From the NCBI RefSeq assembly GCF_003479605.1, contig NZ_QUHR01000012.1, positions 19,501 through 83,500 on the forward strand: a DNA stretch of 64,000 nucleotides. The letters are read 5' to 3'. Within the stretch, counting starts at the first letter, position 1. Every line of letters begins with the position of its first letter. Source of the stretch: Roseburia sp. AF12-17LB (GTDB taxonomy: Bacteria > Bacillota > Clostridia > Lachnospirales > Lachnospiraceae). The position numbers and the translations under genes are program-made. Positions 27,854 to 36,772 of the stretch are shown here, piece after piece. Below the pieces are notes generated by a model, which was not told the DNA's origin, ran no database searches, and saw only the letters and a list, made by a program, of their open reading frames with translations.

Positions 27854-29170
27854 ATGGGTGAAAATATGGAAAAGGAACAATGGATGAAAGAGAGTCTCCA
27901 GATGCAGAAGGCAAGCTGGATTCAGGATGAAATTACAAAGCGCAGAGAGCGGGAAGATGAGTTGCTGCAGCAGATTTTTATGGAACAGAAAATGTTGCAG
28001 GAACTGGACGAAGACATGGACGAAAATATGGCACATGCCAGAGAAGGCCGCAAATACCGGGAGGACATGAAGGAGCGGGTCAATGACCGGGTATATGAAA
28101 TCCATGACCTGAGTGCAGATAAGCGAGAGGGAATGCGGGAATACAAATATGCATATCGCAGAGGCTACGCCCTTGCCATGTTTTTCTTTTCACTGGCATT
28201 GTGCGTCTTTGTAGGCTTTTTACATGGAATCACATCACAAATCTGTCTGATGCTGATGTTCTTTACCGGCGTGCAGGCAGCCATTTTTGTACACCAGAAG
28301 CAGTGCTTCTTTCTCTGGAGACTCATCTGTGACATTTTCTCAGCAGTAGTTTTCCCGGTGATGCTGGTTCTCTTTATCGGTTATGAATTAAAGTACGGCT
28401 TCTACGATTTCCTGCTTCCAATCTGCCTTATCGTAGGACTGGTGCTGCTGGCACTTACCACAGCATCCTATTTCCTCTACGATCCATACTGCAGTGCCCG
28501 CCGCAGAGTCGGTGATGCCAAGAGCATGATCCGTTCTATCGAGCGTTCCGCCAAAAAGCAGGTCAAGAAGAGCCAGAAGCAGCAGGCGAAAGACGAGCTT
28601 CGCCAGAACCGCCTGCAGCAGAAGGAGCAGGATAAAGCCGAGAAGCTTCGCATCAAAGAAGAGCAGCGCCAGGAAAAAGAGCTTAAGAAAGCCGCGCAGC
28701 GCGAAGAACAGCAAAAACTCCGTGACGCAAAGAAGCAGGAAGCCTTAGAAAACCGCGAAGAGAAGAAGCTTGCCCTCATGGACGCTGTGGCAGCCAAGAA
28801 AGAGCAGTTCCGGGAGAAGTTCCGGAAGGATGAGGGAGTGGAAGAAACGGAAGAAGAGGAGAAAGAGAAAGAGGGCGTTTTGGCTTCGGATGAAGGCACG
28901 GAAGATGCAGAAAATACAGAGCAGGGCGAGACAGTAGTTGTGGACAATGCGGCGCAGGAAGAAAGTGTGGTTTTAGAAGAAGGAGATGTGTCGGAGGATG
29001 CAGCGCAGAAAGAAGAAGTGTTAGAAGAGGAAACTGTGCTGGAGGATGTGGTGGCATCGGAAGATACTGCGGATTCGGGGGAAGATGAGGCAGTTTCGAG
29101 TCTGGATGAGGACGAAGAATCCGGGGATAAGGATTCTGAGGAAGAGAAAGTTCTGACAGAAGATAATTAG
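27854..29170 (+). CDS. coiled-coil membrane protein with acidic tail
   Basis: 438-residue protein of unknown function. The N terminus is a charged coiled coil (about residues 5-100). Four membrane segments follow (about 105-210, including FFFSLALCVFVGFLHGI), then a Lys/Arg/Glu/Gln-rich coiled coil (about 220-330) and a strongly acidic low-complexity tail dense in Glu, Asp and Val. I start at 27854 because GAGAAGG is spaced 6 nt before that ATG. It is the last core-like gene before the AT-rich mobile region. Confidence 0.8.
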   Translation: MGENMEKEQWMKESLQMQKASWIQDEITKRREREDELLQQIFMEQKMLQELDEDMDENMAHAREGRKYREDMKERVNDRVYEIHDLSADKREGMREYKYAYRRGYALAMFFFSLALCVFVGFLHGITSQICLMLMFFTGVQAAIFVHQKQCFFLWRLICDIFSAVVFPVMLVLFIGYELKYGFYDFLLPICLIVGLVLLALTTASYFLYDPYCSARRRVGDAKSMIRSIERSAKKQVKKSQKQQAKDELRQNRLQQKEQDKAEKLRIKEEQRQEKELKKAAQREEQQKLRDAKKQEALENREEKKLALMDAVAAKKEQFREKFRKDEGVEETEEEEKEKEGVLASDEGTEDAENTEQGETVVVDNAAQEESVVLEEGDVSEDAAQKEEVLEEETVLEDVVASEDTADSGEDEAVSSLDEDEESGDKDSEEEKVLTEDN

Positions 29171-29190
29171 ATAGATGAGGGTTGTAAGAT

Positions 29191-29220
29191 AAGAGCATGG
29201 AAGAAATTCTGTGCTCTTTT
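29191..29220 (+). terminator. terminator at the left edge of the mobile region
   Basis: AAGAGCA paired with TGCTCTT around a 13-nt loop, followed by TTT. Composition becomes clearly AT-richer after it. Confidence 0.65.
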
Positions 29221-29915
29221 GTGATGGAAAAATAATTAGATAAGGATAGAGATATAAGTATAAGATAGGAATCATAGAAAGTATTGTCGAATTGGGGTGT
29301 GAAGCAGATTGATAAGAGGGAAGATTTTGACGATTTTTATTAAAAAAGGTTGCAATTTGGAGGAGGGAGATGCATAATATTTATATAGAATTTTGGGGGG
29401 AGAGAAAAGTTATGAAAAAGCTAAGTAAATATGATAAAAAGAAATTAGAAGTTCACAAAAGATATGATGCGTAAGGGCATTGGTCGTTTGTGAATTTTTT
29501 TGTTGGGGAATGAAAGGGGAGAATGCAGTGTTCTTTTTTCAAACAAGATTCTTTTGGCGAATAAAGAATATCTCATAAAGGGTAATAAATAAGAGATTTG
29601 AGGTCTATTCTGGTGAAGATAAGGAAATGACGGATAGAAATACGGCAATAAGCGTATTAAAAGGAATAGTTGAAAAAAAATCAGAAGAGAATGGTGCACA
29701 GGATAGAAACGGAAGACACATATGCCATGTTGTTTAAGTTGCATTATATATTTGATGAAGTTCATTCGCTATATATAAAAGAAAAAGACGCTAGAATTCA
29801 GTTAGTAAAGCAAAATGTTGCTGAGACAGAATTATTAGATGAATTCACAAATAGACAGAATATATATTGTTGTTAATGTTAGCAGAGATTTAGTATTGTT
29901 GGGGGAAGTAAATGA
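29221..29915 (+). other. AT-rich stretch with short or broken reading frames
   Basis: No intact gene is convincing. A short frame at 29412-29474 (MKKLSKYDKKKLEVHKRYDA) follows GGGGGGAG. A second coding-like stretch starts at ATG 29627 (MTDRNTAISVLKGIVEKK), then continues in another frame as NQKRMVHRIETEDTYAMLFK to a stop at 29874, broken at an A8 run near 29670. These look like remnants of small accessory genes. I found no copy of the phosphatase att core in this stretch. Confidence 0.35.
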
Positions 29916-31712
29916 ATGATTAAAGAGGTACAGGTATTTAATAATAATTCAATATATGTATATTTTTTATCATGTATAGTGATTTTTAGTTATCAGCATT
30001 TTTCAAAAAAGCAAAAAATCTCATTAATATATGCAACTACAATTGCAATGGAAATCATTTCTCAATATAGTTGTAAGATGACTGCTGTTATGCTACTTAT
30101 GTCAATGTTTATATTGGAGGAATATTTGTCTGATGATAAAGTTAAATGTGAACTCCTTAGTAATCTTTGGTACAAGATAATAGATTTTGTATATCAAATT
30201 TTGTTTATTGATGCTGGAATATGGATTATAATTAATATTATAGTATCGGGAAATTGGTTAAAAGATTATTTGATTGAAAAAGGGATAACTATAAGTTTAT
30301 TTTATGGAGTTAATATATGTATTTTATTAATTACCATTCATAAGTTAAATACATTAAAATTTGGAATGTGTGATTTTAAAACTATAAAAGGTTATTTTGA
30401 TAAATTTGATGGGAAGAAAATAGAGTGGGAAAATTATGAATTACAGCAAAGATTTGAGATTATGGTTGAGCTGGAGGATAAATCTTTTTTTGAAAGAAAG
30501 AAATCTTATAATTGGTTTTCAATAGAGTTTATTGATTACAAAATTAAGGCGTATAGAGCCAATAGGGAGATGATGAAGAGATATAAGGTGAAAAAATCAG
30601 TGATTCAAATGCTGAAATATATTTGGACATTAATAAAAGAAATGAGATTCTTTAGATATATAATAGGTAAAATAAGAAGAAAAATAGAGGAAAACACATG
30701 GACTATTAAAGATTTTTTTGGGCGATTAAAAAGCAAAATTCGTGGGTGCTCTACTTTGGAAATGCAATTAATTCGTAATATAGGTATAGAAAAAGGGTAT
30801 AGTAAATGTGTTATTCGGAGAAAGATTTTTGAATTTATATATACATATCTTTTTTTTAATGGACTAAAAGACTATTATGAAAATACTCGGAATAATAAAC
30901 GCAGGGAATTTAAAAAGTTTATTTTATATGTATATTTACATTCAATTAAATTGAATATTTATGGAAATGAATTTAAGGCTATAAATAAACTGTTTGAACA
31001 GGAAAAGGTTGAAGAGTGGGATATAGATGAATTCTATGTTGCAATTCTTTCTCTTACAGGTGCTCCAGTTACACCAAAAAGAATGGTTTTATATCCTTAT
31101 ACCATTACTCATACTGGAATTAATTTAAATAGAGCGATAGCTTGGCGAAATATGATTAGGGATGGACGTATTACAGAAATACAAAAAGAAAAGTTTGATG
31201 ATGATATTGTAGAAAAGGTCTTTTATGTTATAAATGGAAAGATTATACCTTATATAGAAGGGGGGATATTTTATGGTCCCAATGATGGAAAAGATGATTG
31301 GCCTAGTTATGGGAAAAATAATTGTTGGAGCTTTGCAAGAACTGTATATTGGCATATTTGGTGGGAAAAATTTAGTAATAAAGCAGGAACGGATGATGAT
31401 ATGTTAAACAAATGTCATTCTTTGGAGGAACGAACTATAACACCAGAACATTGTAAAAGGTACTTGGGGATGGCTGAATCTGGTGCTGTCATTAGAATAA
31501 GTGATGAAATAAAAGGAAGTGATAGAATGGGTAAATATAAGCATTCTCAGATTTTGTTGGATCATGATAAAAATGGTATTACTATTTATCAAAGTAATGA
31601 TAAAAATACAAGTATAGAATATTATACGTGGGATGAGTATGCTGAGAAATATAAGAAATATAAGTATTTCAAATATATAAAATGGCCAGTACAGGCTCTC
31701 GTAAGAGAGTAG
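29916..31712 (+). CDS. membrane GT51-like peptidoglycan glycosyltransferase with C-terminal Cys/His domain
   Basis: 598 residues, very AT-rich gene. Four or five membrane segments lie within residues 12-142. The next part carries all five glycosyltransferase-51 motifs in order: ELEDKSFF (residues 185-192, catalytic Glu187), RGCSTLEMQLIRN (276-288, for GGSTITQQL), RRKIFE (301-306, for RKxxE), KKFILYVYLHSIKLNIYG (333-350) and SLTGAPVTPKRM (379-390). The C terminus (about 400-598) is not a transpeptidase. It has CWSFARTVYWHIWW (Cys470) and KHSQILLDH (His543), like a papain-fold NlpC/P60 or CHAP cell-wall hydrolase. Reading: a lipid II polymerase-type domain joined to a peptidoglycan peptidase-like domain. 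The GT51 assignment is solid by motif; the peptidase is an inference. Confidence 0.7.
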   Translation: MIKEVQVFNNNSIYVYFLSCIVIFSYQHFSKKQKISLIYATTIAMEIISQYSCKMTAVMLLMSMFILEEYLSDDKVKCELLSNLWYKIIDFVYQILFIDAGIWIIINIIVSGNWLKDYLIEKGITISLFYGVNICILLITIHKLNTLKFGMCDFKTIKGYFDKFDGKKIEWENYELQQRFEIMVELEDKSFFERKKSYNWFSIEFIDYKIKAYRANREMMKRYKVKKSVIQMLKYIWTLIKEMRFFRYIIGKIRRKIEENTWTIKDFFGRLKSKIRGCSTLEMQLIRNIGIEKGYSKCVIRRKIFEFIYTYLFFNGLKDYYENTRNNKRREFKKFILYVYLHSIKLNIYGNEFKAINKLFEQEKVEEWDIDEFYVAILSLTGAPVTPKRMVLYPYTITHTGINLNRAIAWRNMIRDGRITEIQKEKFDDDIVEKVFYVINGKIIPYIEGGIFYGPNDGKDDWPSYGKNNCWSFARTVYWHIWWEKFSNKAGTDDDMLNKCHSLEERTITPEHCKRYLGMAESGAVIRISDEIKGSDRMGKYKHSQILLDHDKNGITIYQSNDKNTSIEYYTWDEYAEKYKKYKYFKYIKWPVQALVRE

Positions 31713-31884
31713 AAACAAAAGTGAATCACGATAATTAAGAAACCTTAAGTGCAATACCTAGTTCTATGTCAGAATTTGATATAAAATGAAAGTTTATTTT
31801 TGTTAAGAAAAATGAAGAAAGCAAAAGACTGGAATACTATACAAAATTATACAGTATTTATCAAATTTTGAAGGGAAAATATAT

Positions 31885-31915
31885 ATGATTAAGGTATTAT
31901 TTATCTGCCACGGCA
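31885..31915 (+). other. attachment core 1 (phosphatase gene 5' end remnant)
   Basis: 31 nt from ATG to CACGGCA encode MIKVLFICHG, the first ten residues of the low-molecular-weight tyrosine phosphatase whose intact gene starts at 56522. The frame then leaves homology and stops after nine more codons. An AAGGG lies upstream. Direct orientation, as in the other three copies. Confidence 0.85.
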
Positions 31916-31977
31916 TGATAATATCTTGGTGTTTGAAACTTTGATTTTATATGGTTTTGCGAAAGTTGAAACCAAGG

Positions 31978-31990
31978 TTTACAACTTTAT
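31978..31990 (+). repeat. possible integrase arm site, right of core 1
   Basis: GTTTACAACTTTA at 31978, about 63 nt right of core 1, resembles GTTTACTACTAAC at about 36185, some 128 nt left of core 2. The spacing matches the better-supported arm sites of elements II and III, but the repeat is short. Confidence 0.35.
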
Positions 31991-32036
31991 GAGTGAGTCA
32001 CGATATAATAAAATATAAAATGAGGAGGATTGGAAA

Positions 32037-32705
32037 ATGGAAGTACGAAAAATATCTAATACAAAGAATATAATATGCTTGGTTATAGGATGTGGTATGT
32101 TATTTATATGTGTCATATCAATACTGGTTGGCATTTTCTTTGAAAAACGTAAGTGGTTAAGTCAAAGTAGTGATTTGTTTTTTTTGTTGCTAGGTGTAAT
32201 AGGTATTTTATTAATATTAACAGGCATTGTGAATATTGTAAGCAATATTGAAACAAATAAGTATTTAAAAAATACACCATATAGTCTAGATTATCAAAAG
32301 GAAATTTCAACATATACAATAATTGGGAAAGATAAGAAAAAACCTAAAAATGGAGCTTTGAAATTTTATAAGTATAGTGAGTGGAAAGATTATATTGAGA
32401 AAACGTTTAAGGATATTATAGATGATGAAGATGCTTATCGTTATATGATTAGGAGACTCAGGAACAAAGAGAGTTATAAAGAATTGATTATTTCAGCAGT
32501 GATTCCGATAGAAGTGGGAATGTTTAGCACGTTTTATTCTGCTGGAAATAATGTTTCTGAATTTGGTACAAGTATTTCTATATTAATATCTGCAATTATT
32601 TTAAGTATTATTGTGACAGTCAATTATCTGGAGTGCAAAGAGGAGATTGGATTTATTTCGGATTTTAATGAAATAATATTTCCTTCAAAAATACATAGAA
32701 AATAA
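32037..32705 (+). CDS. membrane protein of unknown function
   Basis: 222 residues behind GAGGAGG. Two N-terminal membrane helices (about 12-38 and 46-68) and two C-terminal ones (about 150-170 and 178-198) flank a polar cytoplasmic-type region of about 80 residues containing KDIIDDEDAYRYMIRRLRNK. The gene is very AT-rich, like its left neighbour. I recognise no family. It is the first gene right of attachment core 1, in the segment that lacks a recombinase. Confidence 0.7.
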   Translation: MEVRKISNTKNIICLVIGCGMLFICVISILVGIFFEKRKWLSQSSDLFFLLLGVIGILLILTGIVNIVSNIETNKYLKNTPYSLDYQKEISTYTIIGKDKKKPKNGALKFYKYSEWKDYIEKTFKDIIDDEDAYRYMIRRLRNKESYKELIISAVIPIEVGMFSTFYSAGNNVSEFGTSISILISAIILSIIVTVNYLECKEEIGFISDFNEIIFPSKIHRK

Positions 32706-33177
32706 AGCACTTATTATGAAAGGACCTTAATTACGAACAAACGAACCCGCTGGGGAATGTTAAGAAAGCATAGATGTTGTGAATGACTTGATATTCTTTG
32801 ACGGGTTTGTTATTTAATTATGGGCTTTGGCCTGTTGAGTGCATCTTCATTTCTCACAACGGAGAAATGGAGATGGGCGAAACAATAAACCACCTGCTAT
32901 TGATATGATATGCCCCCTGTCAAGTAGACAGGTGCAATATCTAAAAATGAGTACAGATTATACCTACATTTCGATTGAAGTGTAGAGTAAACTCGCATAG
33001 ATGATTTCCGGAGTTGCGATTTCATCGCACAAGAATATTCACTTTCGGGTGAAATTTTCACCTTGCAGTGGAGGGCACAGCAATATGAAAGTAAAAATTG
33101 AAAATATATCTGATAATGTGGCAAATGATATTCTTGTATAAAATGCTAATATGAAGATTAAAAGTAAGGCATAAGAG
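32706..33177. other. gene-poor stretch with hairpin and possible IS end
   Basis: AACGAACCCG (about 32737) can pair with CGGGTTTGTT (about 32802) around a loop of about 55 nt, followed by ATTT. It may act as a terminator for 32037-32705. CCCCCTGTCAAGTAGACAGG near 32910 resembles termini of IS3-type elements. A perfect GGTGAAATTTTCACC palindrome lies near 33048. No gene is supported. Confidence 0.35.
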
Positions 33178-34706
33178 ATGAAGAATTATTTTTCAAAGTC
33201 GAAATATTGCAGGTTGTGGCAATGTCCAAAGATGCTGTGGATGGATAAATATAAGCCGGAAGAGAATGCAGATGATGCCACAGATGACTCCAGAATGGAA
33301 GTGGGAATAGAAGTTGGAAAACTGGCCAGAGAATTATTTGGAGAGTCGGTGGATGTAACAGAAACTACAAATAATCAGTTAGATTTACCTGCAATGATAG
33401 AACGGACACAAGTAGAAATAGAACATGAGACATCGGTTATATGTGAAGCCTCATTCTCTTATCAAGGGTGCTATTGTGCGGTAGATATTTTGAAAAGAGA
33501 ATATAATGGATGGGCAATTTATGAAGTAAAAAGTTCAACGGTAAATAAAAAAATATGAAAGCGGTATACGTGGCGGATGTTGCTTATCAGAAATATGTGC
33601 TGGAACATTGTGGGGTGCGGATTACAGGAACATACATCGTTTCCATCAATAACAATTATATATATGATGGCGAATTGGATTTAAAAGGACTGTTCCAGAT
33701 TACAGATGTGTTCGGATTCGTGAAAAATGCGATTGGTGAGGTAGAGAATAATTTATTAAAAGAAGATACATTGTTGGAATCAGAGGCTGAGCCGGATCAG
33801 GAACTGGGATTATATTGTAAAGTCCCATATGGATGTCCATACTGGGACTATTGTAAAAAAAATTTGCCAAGACCGTCTGTATTTGACTTGTACAGAATGC
33901 CGTTAAAAAAGAAATTAGAATATTACAGGGAAGGAATTTCTGATTATAAGCAATTAAAAGCCTGTGGAAAGCTTAAGAATGAAAAGCAATTAAGGCAGAT
34001 TGAATTTGCATTAGAAGACAAGGGGACATATGTAAATATTGATGGAATCCGGGAATTTTTAAGTACATTATCTTATCCGTTGTATTTTCTGGATTTTGAG
34101 ACAATGCAACCAGTGATACCATTGTTCCTGGGAACAAAGCCATATCAGCAAATACCATTCCAGTATTCTTTGCATTATATAGAGTCGGCAGGTGCACCGT
34201 TATTACATAAAGAATTCCTTGCAGAATCAGGAGAAAATCCATTGCGGGCAATTGCGGAAGCTTTGTGCAGGGATATTCCGATGAATGTATGCGTAACGGC
34301 ATACAATAAGTCGTTTGAGTGCAGCAGAATCAAGGAACTGGCAGTAATGTTCACGGATTTAGCTGAGCATTTATTAAATATCAGAGATAATATCAAAGAT
34401 TTACTGGATCCATTTCAGGCAGGCCATTATTATAACCGGGCGATGGGAGGATCATTTTCAATTAAAAGTGTCCTGCCAGCGATATTCCCGAATGATCCGA
34501 AATTGAATTATCATAATCTAGAAGGTGTGCATAATGGTTCGGAGGCAATGACGATATTTCCGAGGATAAAAGATATGCCTGCGGAGGAGCAGAAAAAGGC
34601 AAGGCATAATTTGCTGAAGTACTGTGAGCTGGATACCTATGCGATGGTGAAAGTGTGGGGAGAGCTTGTGAGAATTGTGGAAGGAGATACGGAAGATGGA
34701 GATTGA
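33178..34706 (+). pseudogene. DUF2779 / Cas4-like nuclease protein, frameshifted
   Basis: Two frames form one protein. 33178-33558 gives an N-terminal part with Cys in CRLWQC and a PD-(D/E)XK active site (CAVDIL then YEVKSST, as in Cas4/RecB nucleases). 33555-34706 gives the rest: a three-Cys cluster (YCKVPYGCPYWDYC) typical of Cas4-like Fe-S nucleases, then the DUF2779 part with LYFLDFETMQP, resembling a DEDD exonuclease, and the final KYCELDTYAMVKVW. The break is an A7 run at 33547-33553; one added A restores a single frame. This is either a disabled gene, a phase-variable one, or one rescued by transcriptional slippage. The second frame has an ATG at 33555 but no good RBS. Confidence 0.8.
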
Positions 34707-35598
34707 AAAGGAAGTTGCTGAATTTGTGGATACAATTAAAAAAGATCCGTTTAAATATTATTTTCAGAACAAAGAGAATGAAAGGGTAAAATGGGAAGAA
34801 GATAAAGTTTATGTTGATGCCTTATATCAAGGATATTTGGATGCTTGTAGAACATTTAAATGGGAAAAAGATGGTAAGGATAACAAAGAATATATCCGTG
34901 AAATATTTGAAGAAAAAGAAATAGTAGGAGATATGAAGAATTATCTTAGGGCGGATAAGCTAGAAAGTTTTGATGAAATTCATAAAAAAATATGTGTTAA
35001 TTTAATTGAGAAATGTAAAGAAAGGACAAATATGACATATGGTCAAGCACAAAAAATTATAAATATGGCGTTTAAGTATTTGTATTGTTGTAAACATGAT
35101 TCAGAAATGGAAGAAAGATTTAAAGCTTGCCATATGCCGTTAGATAGTTTTAGCTTGGAATGGTTCAAAAGAAAGTTTAAGGAGAAATTTTTTTCAAATC
35201 CTGATAGTTATTCTGAAAATAATAGGGAGTTACCGGAAAATTTATTTACAAAAAAAGGTGAAAAAAAACTGAAAGCGGAGTCAATAGGTTCGTGGAGTTC
35301 TATGCAAACATGGGAAGAGGATTGTAAAAAACAAGAATATCCATACGAATTTTATGCTCATGTTATAAAGCAATATTGTAAGGAGAATTCAATTACACCA
35401 TTACAATTGGATTTTATTGTTTGGTCTAAAATGCAGAAAATTATGGCTGCAGAGTCATTTATAAAGACTTTTAAAGACGATGATGAAGAGAATAAAGAAG
35501 TTATAAATTCAGAAGAACTAGAGCCATATGATATACTTAACTTGAAAACGACGTTAGAAAATAGATTGAGTGAAATCAGACCTTTAATATGCAAATGA
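34696..35598 (+). CDS. hypothetical protein, DUF2779-linked
   Basis: 300-residue soluble, mostly helical, charged protein without a recognised domain. It starts inside the end of the DUF2779 frame (overlap 11 nt) behind AAGGAG, so the two were co-expressed. Visible features are repeated aromatic/charged helices (DPFKYYFQNKENERVKWEED) and a central Cys pair in KYLYCCKHDSEME. A strong terminator follows. No membrane segment or catalytic motif is seen. Partnership with the nuclease is an inference from overlap. Confidence 0.65.
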   Translation: MEIEKEVAEFVDTIKKDPFKYYFQNKENERVKWEEDKVYVDALYQGYLDACRTFKWEKDGKDNKEYIREIFEEKEIVGDMKNYLRADKLESFDEIHKKICVNLIEKCKERTNMTYGQAQKIINMAFKYLYCCKHDSEMEERFKACHMPLDSFSLEWFKRKFKEKFFSNPDSYSENNRELPENLFTKKGEKKLKAESIGSWSSMQTWEEDCKKQEYPYEFYAHVIKQYCKENSITPLQLDFIVWSKMQKIMAAESFIKTFKDDDEENKEVINSEELEPYDILNLKTTLENRLSEIRPLICK

Positions 35599-35622
35599 TT
35601 TACTAATAGAATATACAAAGTA

Positions 35623-35648
35623 AAAAACAGTGTTTCGGCACTGTTTTT
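35623..35648. terminator. terminator after 34696-35598
   Basis: Perfect AAAAACAGTG / CACTGTTTTT stem around TTTCGG. The flanking A and T runs allow action in both directions. Confidence 0.92.
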
Positions 35649-35732
35649 ATATGCTCAGAAGAAATGAACTATTTTTGCCCCATGCAATCATATATCCTAA
35701 TTATTTATCAAGCACAGATAGGAGTGAAAAAG

Positions 35733-36126
35733 TTGAAAATATCCATTTATTCAAGAAAATCAATAGAAAAATTATTGAAAATAGATTTCCGTAAAAATGC
35801 AGCAGTAATCAGTTTCTATGGCTCACTGGGTAAATTTCGAGATGAGGAATACAAACCAGTAGACTATTCGACAAAAACAAACTGTGTATGGCTGGATGAT
35901 ATACGACCGGCTTCGGAAGGATATGTATACAGTAACTAATTTCCCAACAATATGTTGTAAGATGATTTGTGTACCCATTAAATGGGTAAAAAACAGTAAA
36001 TGTACAAAATGTGGCGCAGATTATTTGAGTTGTAAGTGCGTCAAATTTATTGATGAGGATGTATCGGAACATCATATAGAATATGAACAGATAGGGATGA
36101 CTTGGACAAATCGAGTGTGTGCGTAG
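35733..36126 (+). pseudogene. broken small gene(s) of unknown function
   Basis: A TTG start at 35733 behind GGAG gives KISIYSRKSIEKLLKIDF and NAAVISFYGSLGKF, which resembles the beginning of a small phosphatase-like family in Lachnospiraceae. It then runs into VWLDDIRPASEGYVY, which resembles the start of a receiver-like protein, and stops at 35939. A second frame to 36126 reads KCTKCGADYLSCKC, a possible zinc site. The pieces suggest a chimera of decayed genes rather than one frameshifted gene. Confidence 0.35.
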
Positions 36127-36184
36127 TATCCGAAAGGAGAAATCTCCTTCAATTAATAATAGTTCTTAGTGGTAGAAATTTCCC

Positions 36185-36197
36185 GTTTACTACTAAC
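36185..36197 (+). repeat. possible integrase arm site, left of core 2
   Basis: GTTTACTACTAAC, similar to GTTTACAACTTTA at 31978, sits about 128 nt left of core 2. It would be the left arm of element I. Confidence 0.3.
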
Positions 36198-36267
36198 AGG
36201 TAGTAGCAACTTGCAGGGTTCTACTCCAATTTGCTACAATCTGTAATTTCAGAGCATTTCATCATAA

Positions 36268-36302
36268 CCCCGGAAAGCCTTGCAAAACAGGGCATTCCGG
36301 GG
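36268..36302 (+). terminator. hairpin just left of attachment core 2
   Basis: Perfect CCCCGGAA / TTCCGGGG with partial inner pairing (GCC/GGC). No T run follows; it lies 23 nt before the ATG of core 2. It may insulate the phosphatase gene from element transcripts or take part in recombination. Confidence 0.55.
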
Positions 36303-36324
36303 CAAAACAAGGAGAAACAAAACA

Positions 36325-36355
36325 ATGATAAAAATACTATTTGTGTGTCACGGCA
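36325..36355 (+). other. attachment core 2 (phosphatase gene 5' end remnant)
   Basis: 31 nt encode MIKILFVCHG. The frame continues as RLCRFF before a stop, so the CxxxxxR spacing of the P-loop is still visible. It carries its own AGGAGA site. It marks the boundary between elements I and II. Confidence 0.9.
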
Positions 36356-36420
36356 GATTATGTCGTTTCTTCTAGAAAGCCAGTAATAGCAAGGGCTTGC
36401 GGGTATGCGAGGTTAAAAAA

Positions 36421-36443
36421 TAACACAAAAATAACACTCTTGC
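36421..36443 (+). repeat. integrase arm-type repeat, left end of element II
   Basis: Two TAACAC units 11 nt apart (TAACACAAAAATAACACTCT then TGC), 66 nt right of core 2. The same 23 nt recur with one mismatch at 47300-47322. Confidence 0.75.
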
Positions 36444-36642
36444 GGGGATGGGGGAGGCTTATTAGAAGCTAAAACTGTAGGGGTGGACATGGAACTTGAA
36501 GACAAGGAAAATGGGGATGTGATAGAGGGAGAGGATCAGCTGGGCTGGTCCTTTTTCAGTGGAGTTAAACTTGTCTGAGTAATATGCTACAAACAAGTTT
36601 GTGGGCTGAAAAAACCAAAATAAAAGTGCCGAAAAATACAAG

Positions 36643-36729
36643 ACGCAAAACATTAAGCAAACGCAATAATTAAACGCAAAATATCGAATTGATTTGACTT
36701 TTTGCGTTTTACTGAGGTATAATTTGCGT
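36643..36729. promoter_or_regulatory. promoter with five ACGCAA boxes
   Basis: TTGACT (36694-36699), an 18-nt spacer and TATAAT (36718-36723). Around it lie ACGCAAA at 36643, ACGCAAT at 36661, ACGCAAA at 36674 and, inverted, TTTGCGT at 36701 (in the spacer) and 36723 (overlapping the -10 box). This looks like an autoregulatory operator of the following gene, whose N terminus is an HTH-like domain. Confidence 0.6.
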
Positions 36730-36772
36730 AAGATGAGGAATAATATTGCGAATGACAGGAGCTGATATATAT

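Noticed and set aside
29221..29915. A fifth phosphatase att core at the left edge of the mobile region
   Set aside because: I searched for TGCCACGGCA-like sequence with a preceding ATG and found none, so the true left boundary of the AT-rich block remains undefined.
32897..33124. Minus-strand 75-codon frame before the DUF2779 gene
   Set aside because: No RBS or recognisable protein pattern; the region looks like degenerate IS sequence.
33541..33560. Programmed -1 ribosomal frameshift at the A7 run
   Set aside because: In the zero frame the codons are AAA AAA A.., so the heptamer does not fit X-XXY-YYZ; slipping would put TAA in the P site. Slippage by polymerase or indel is more likely.
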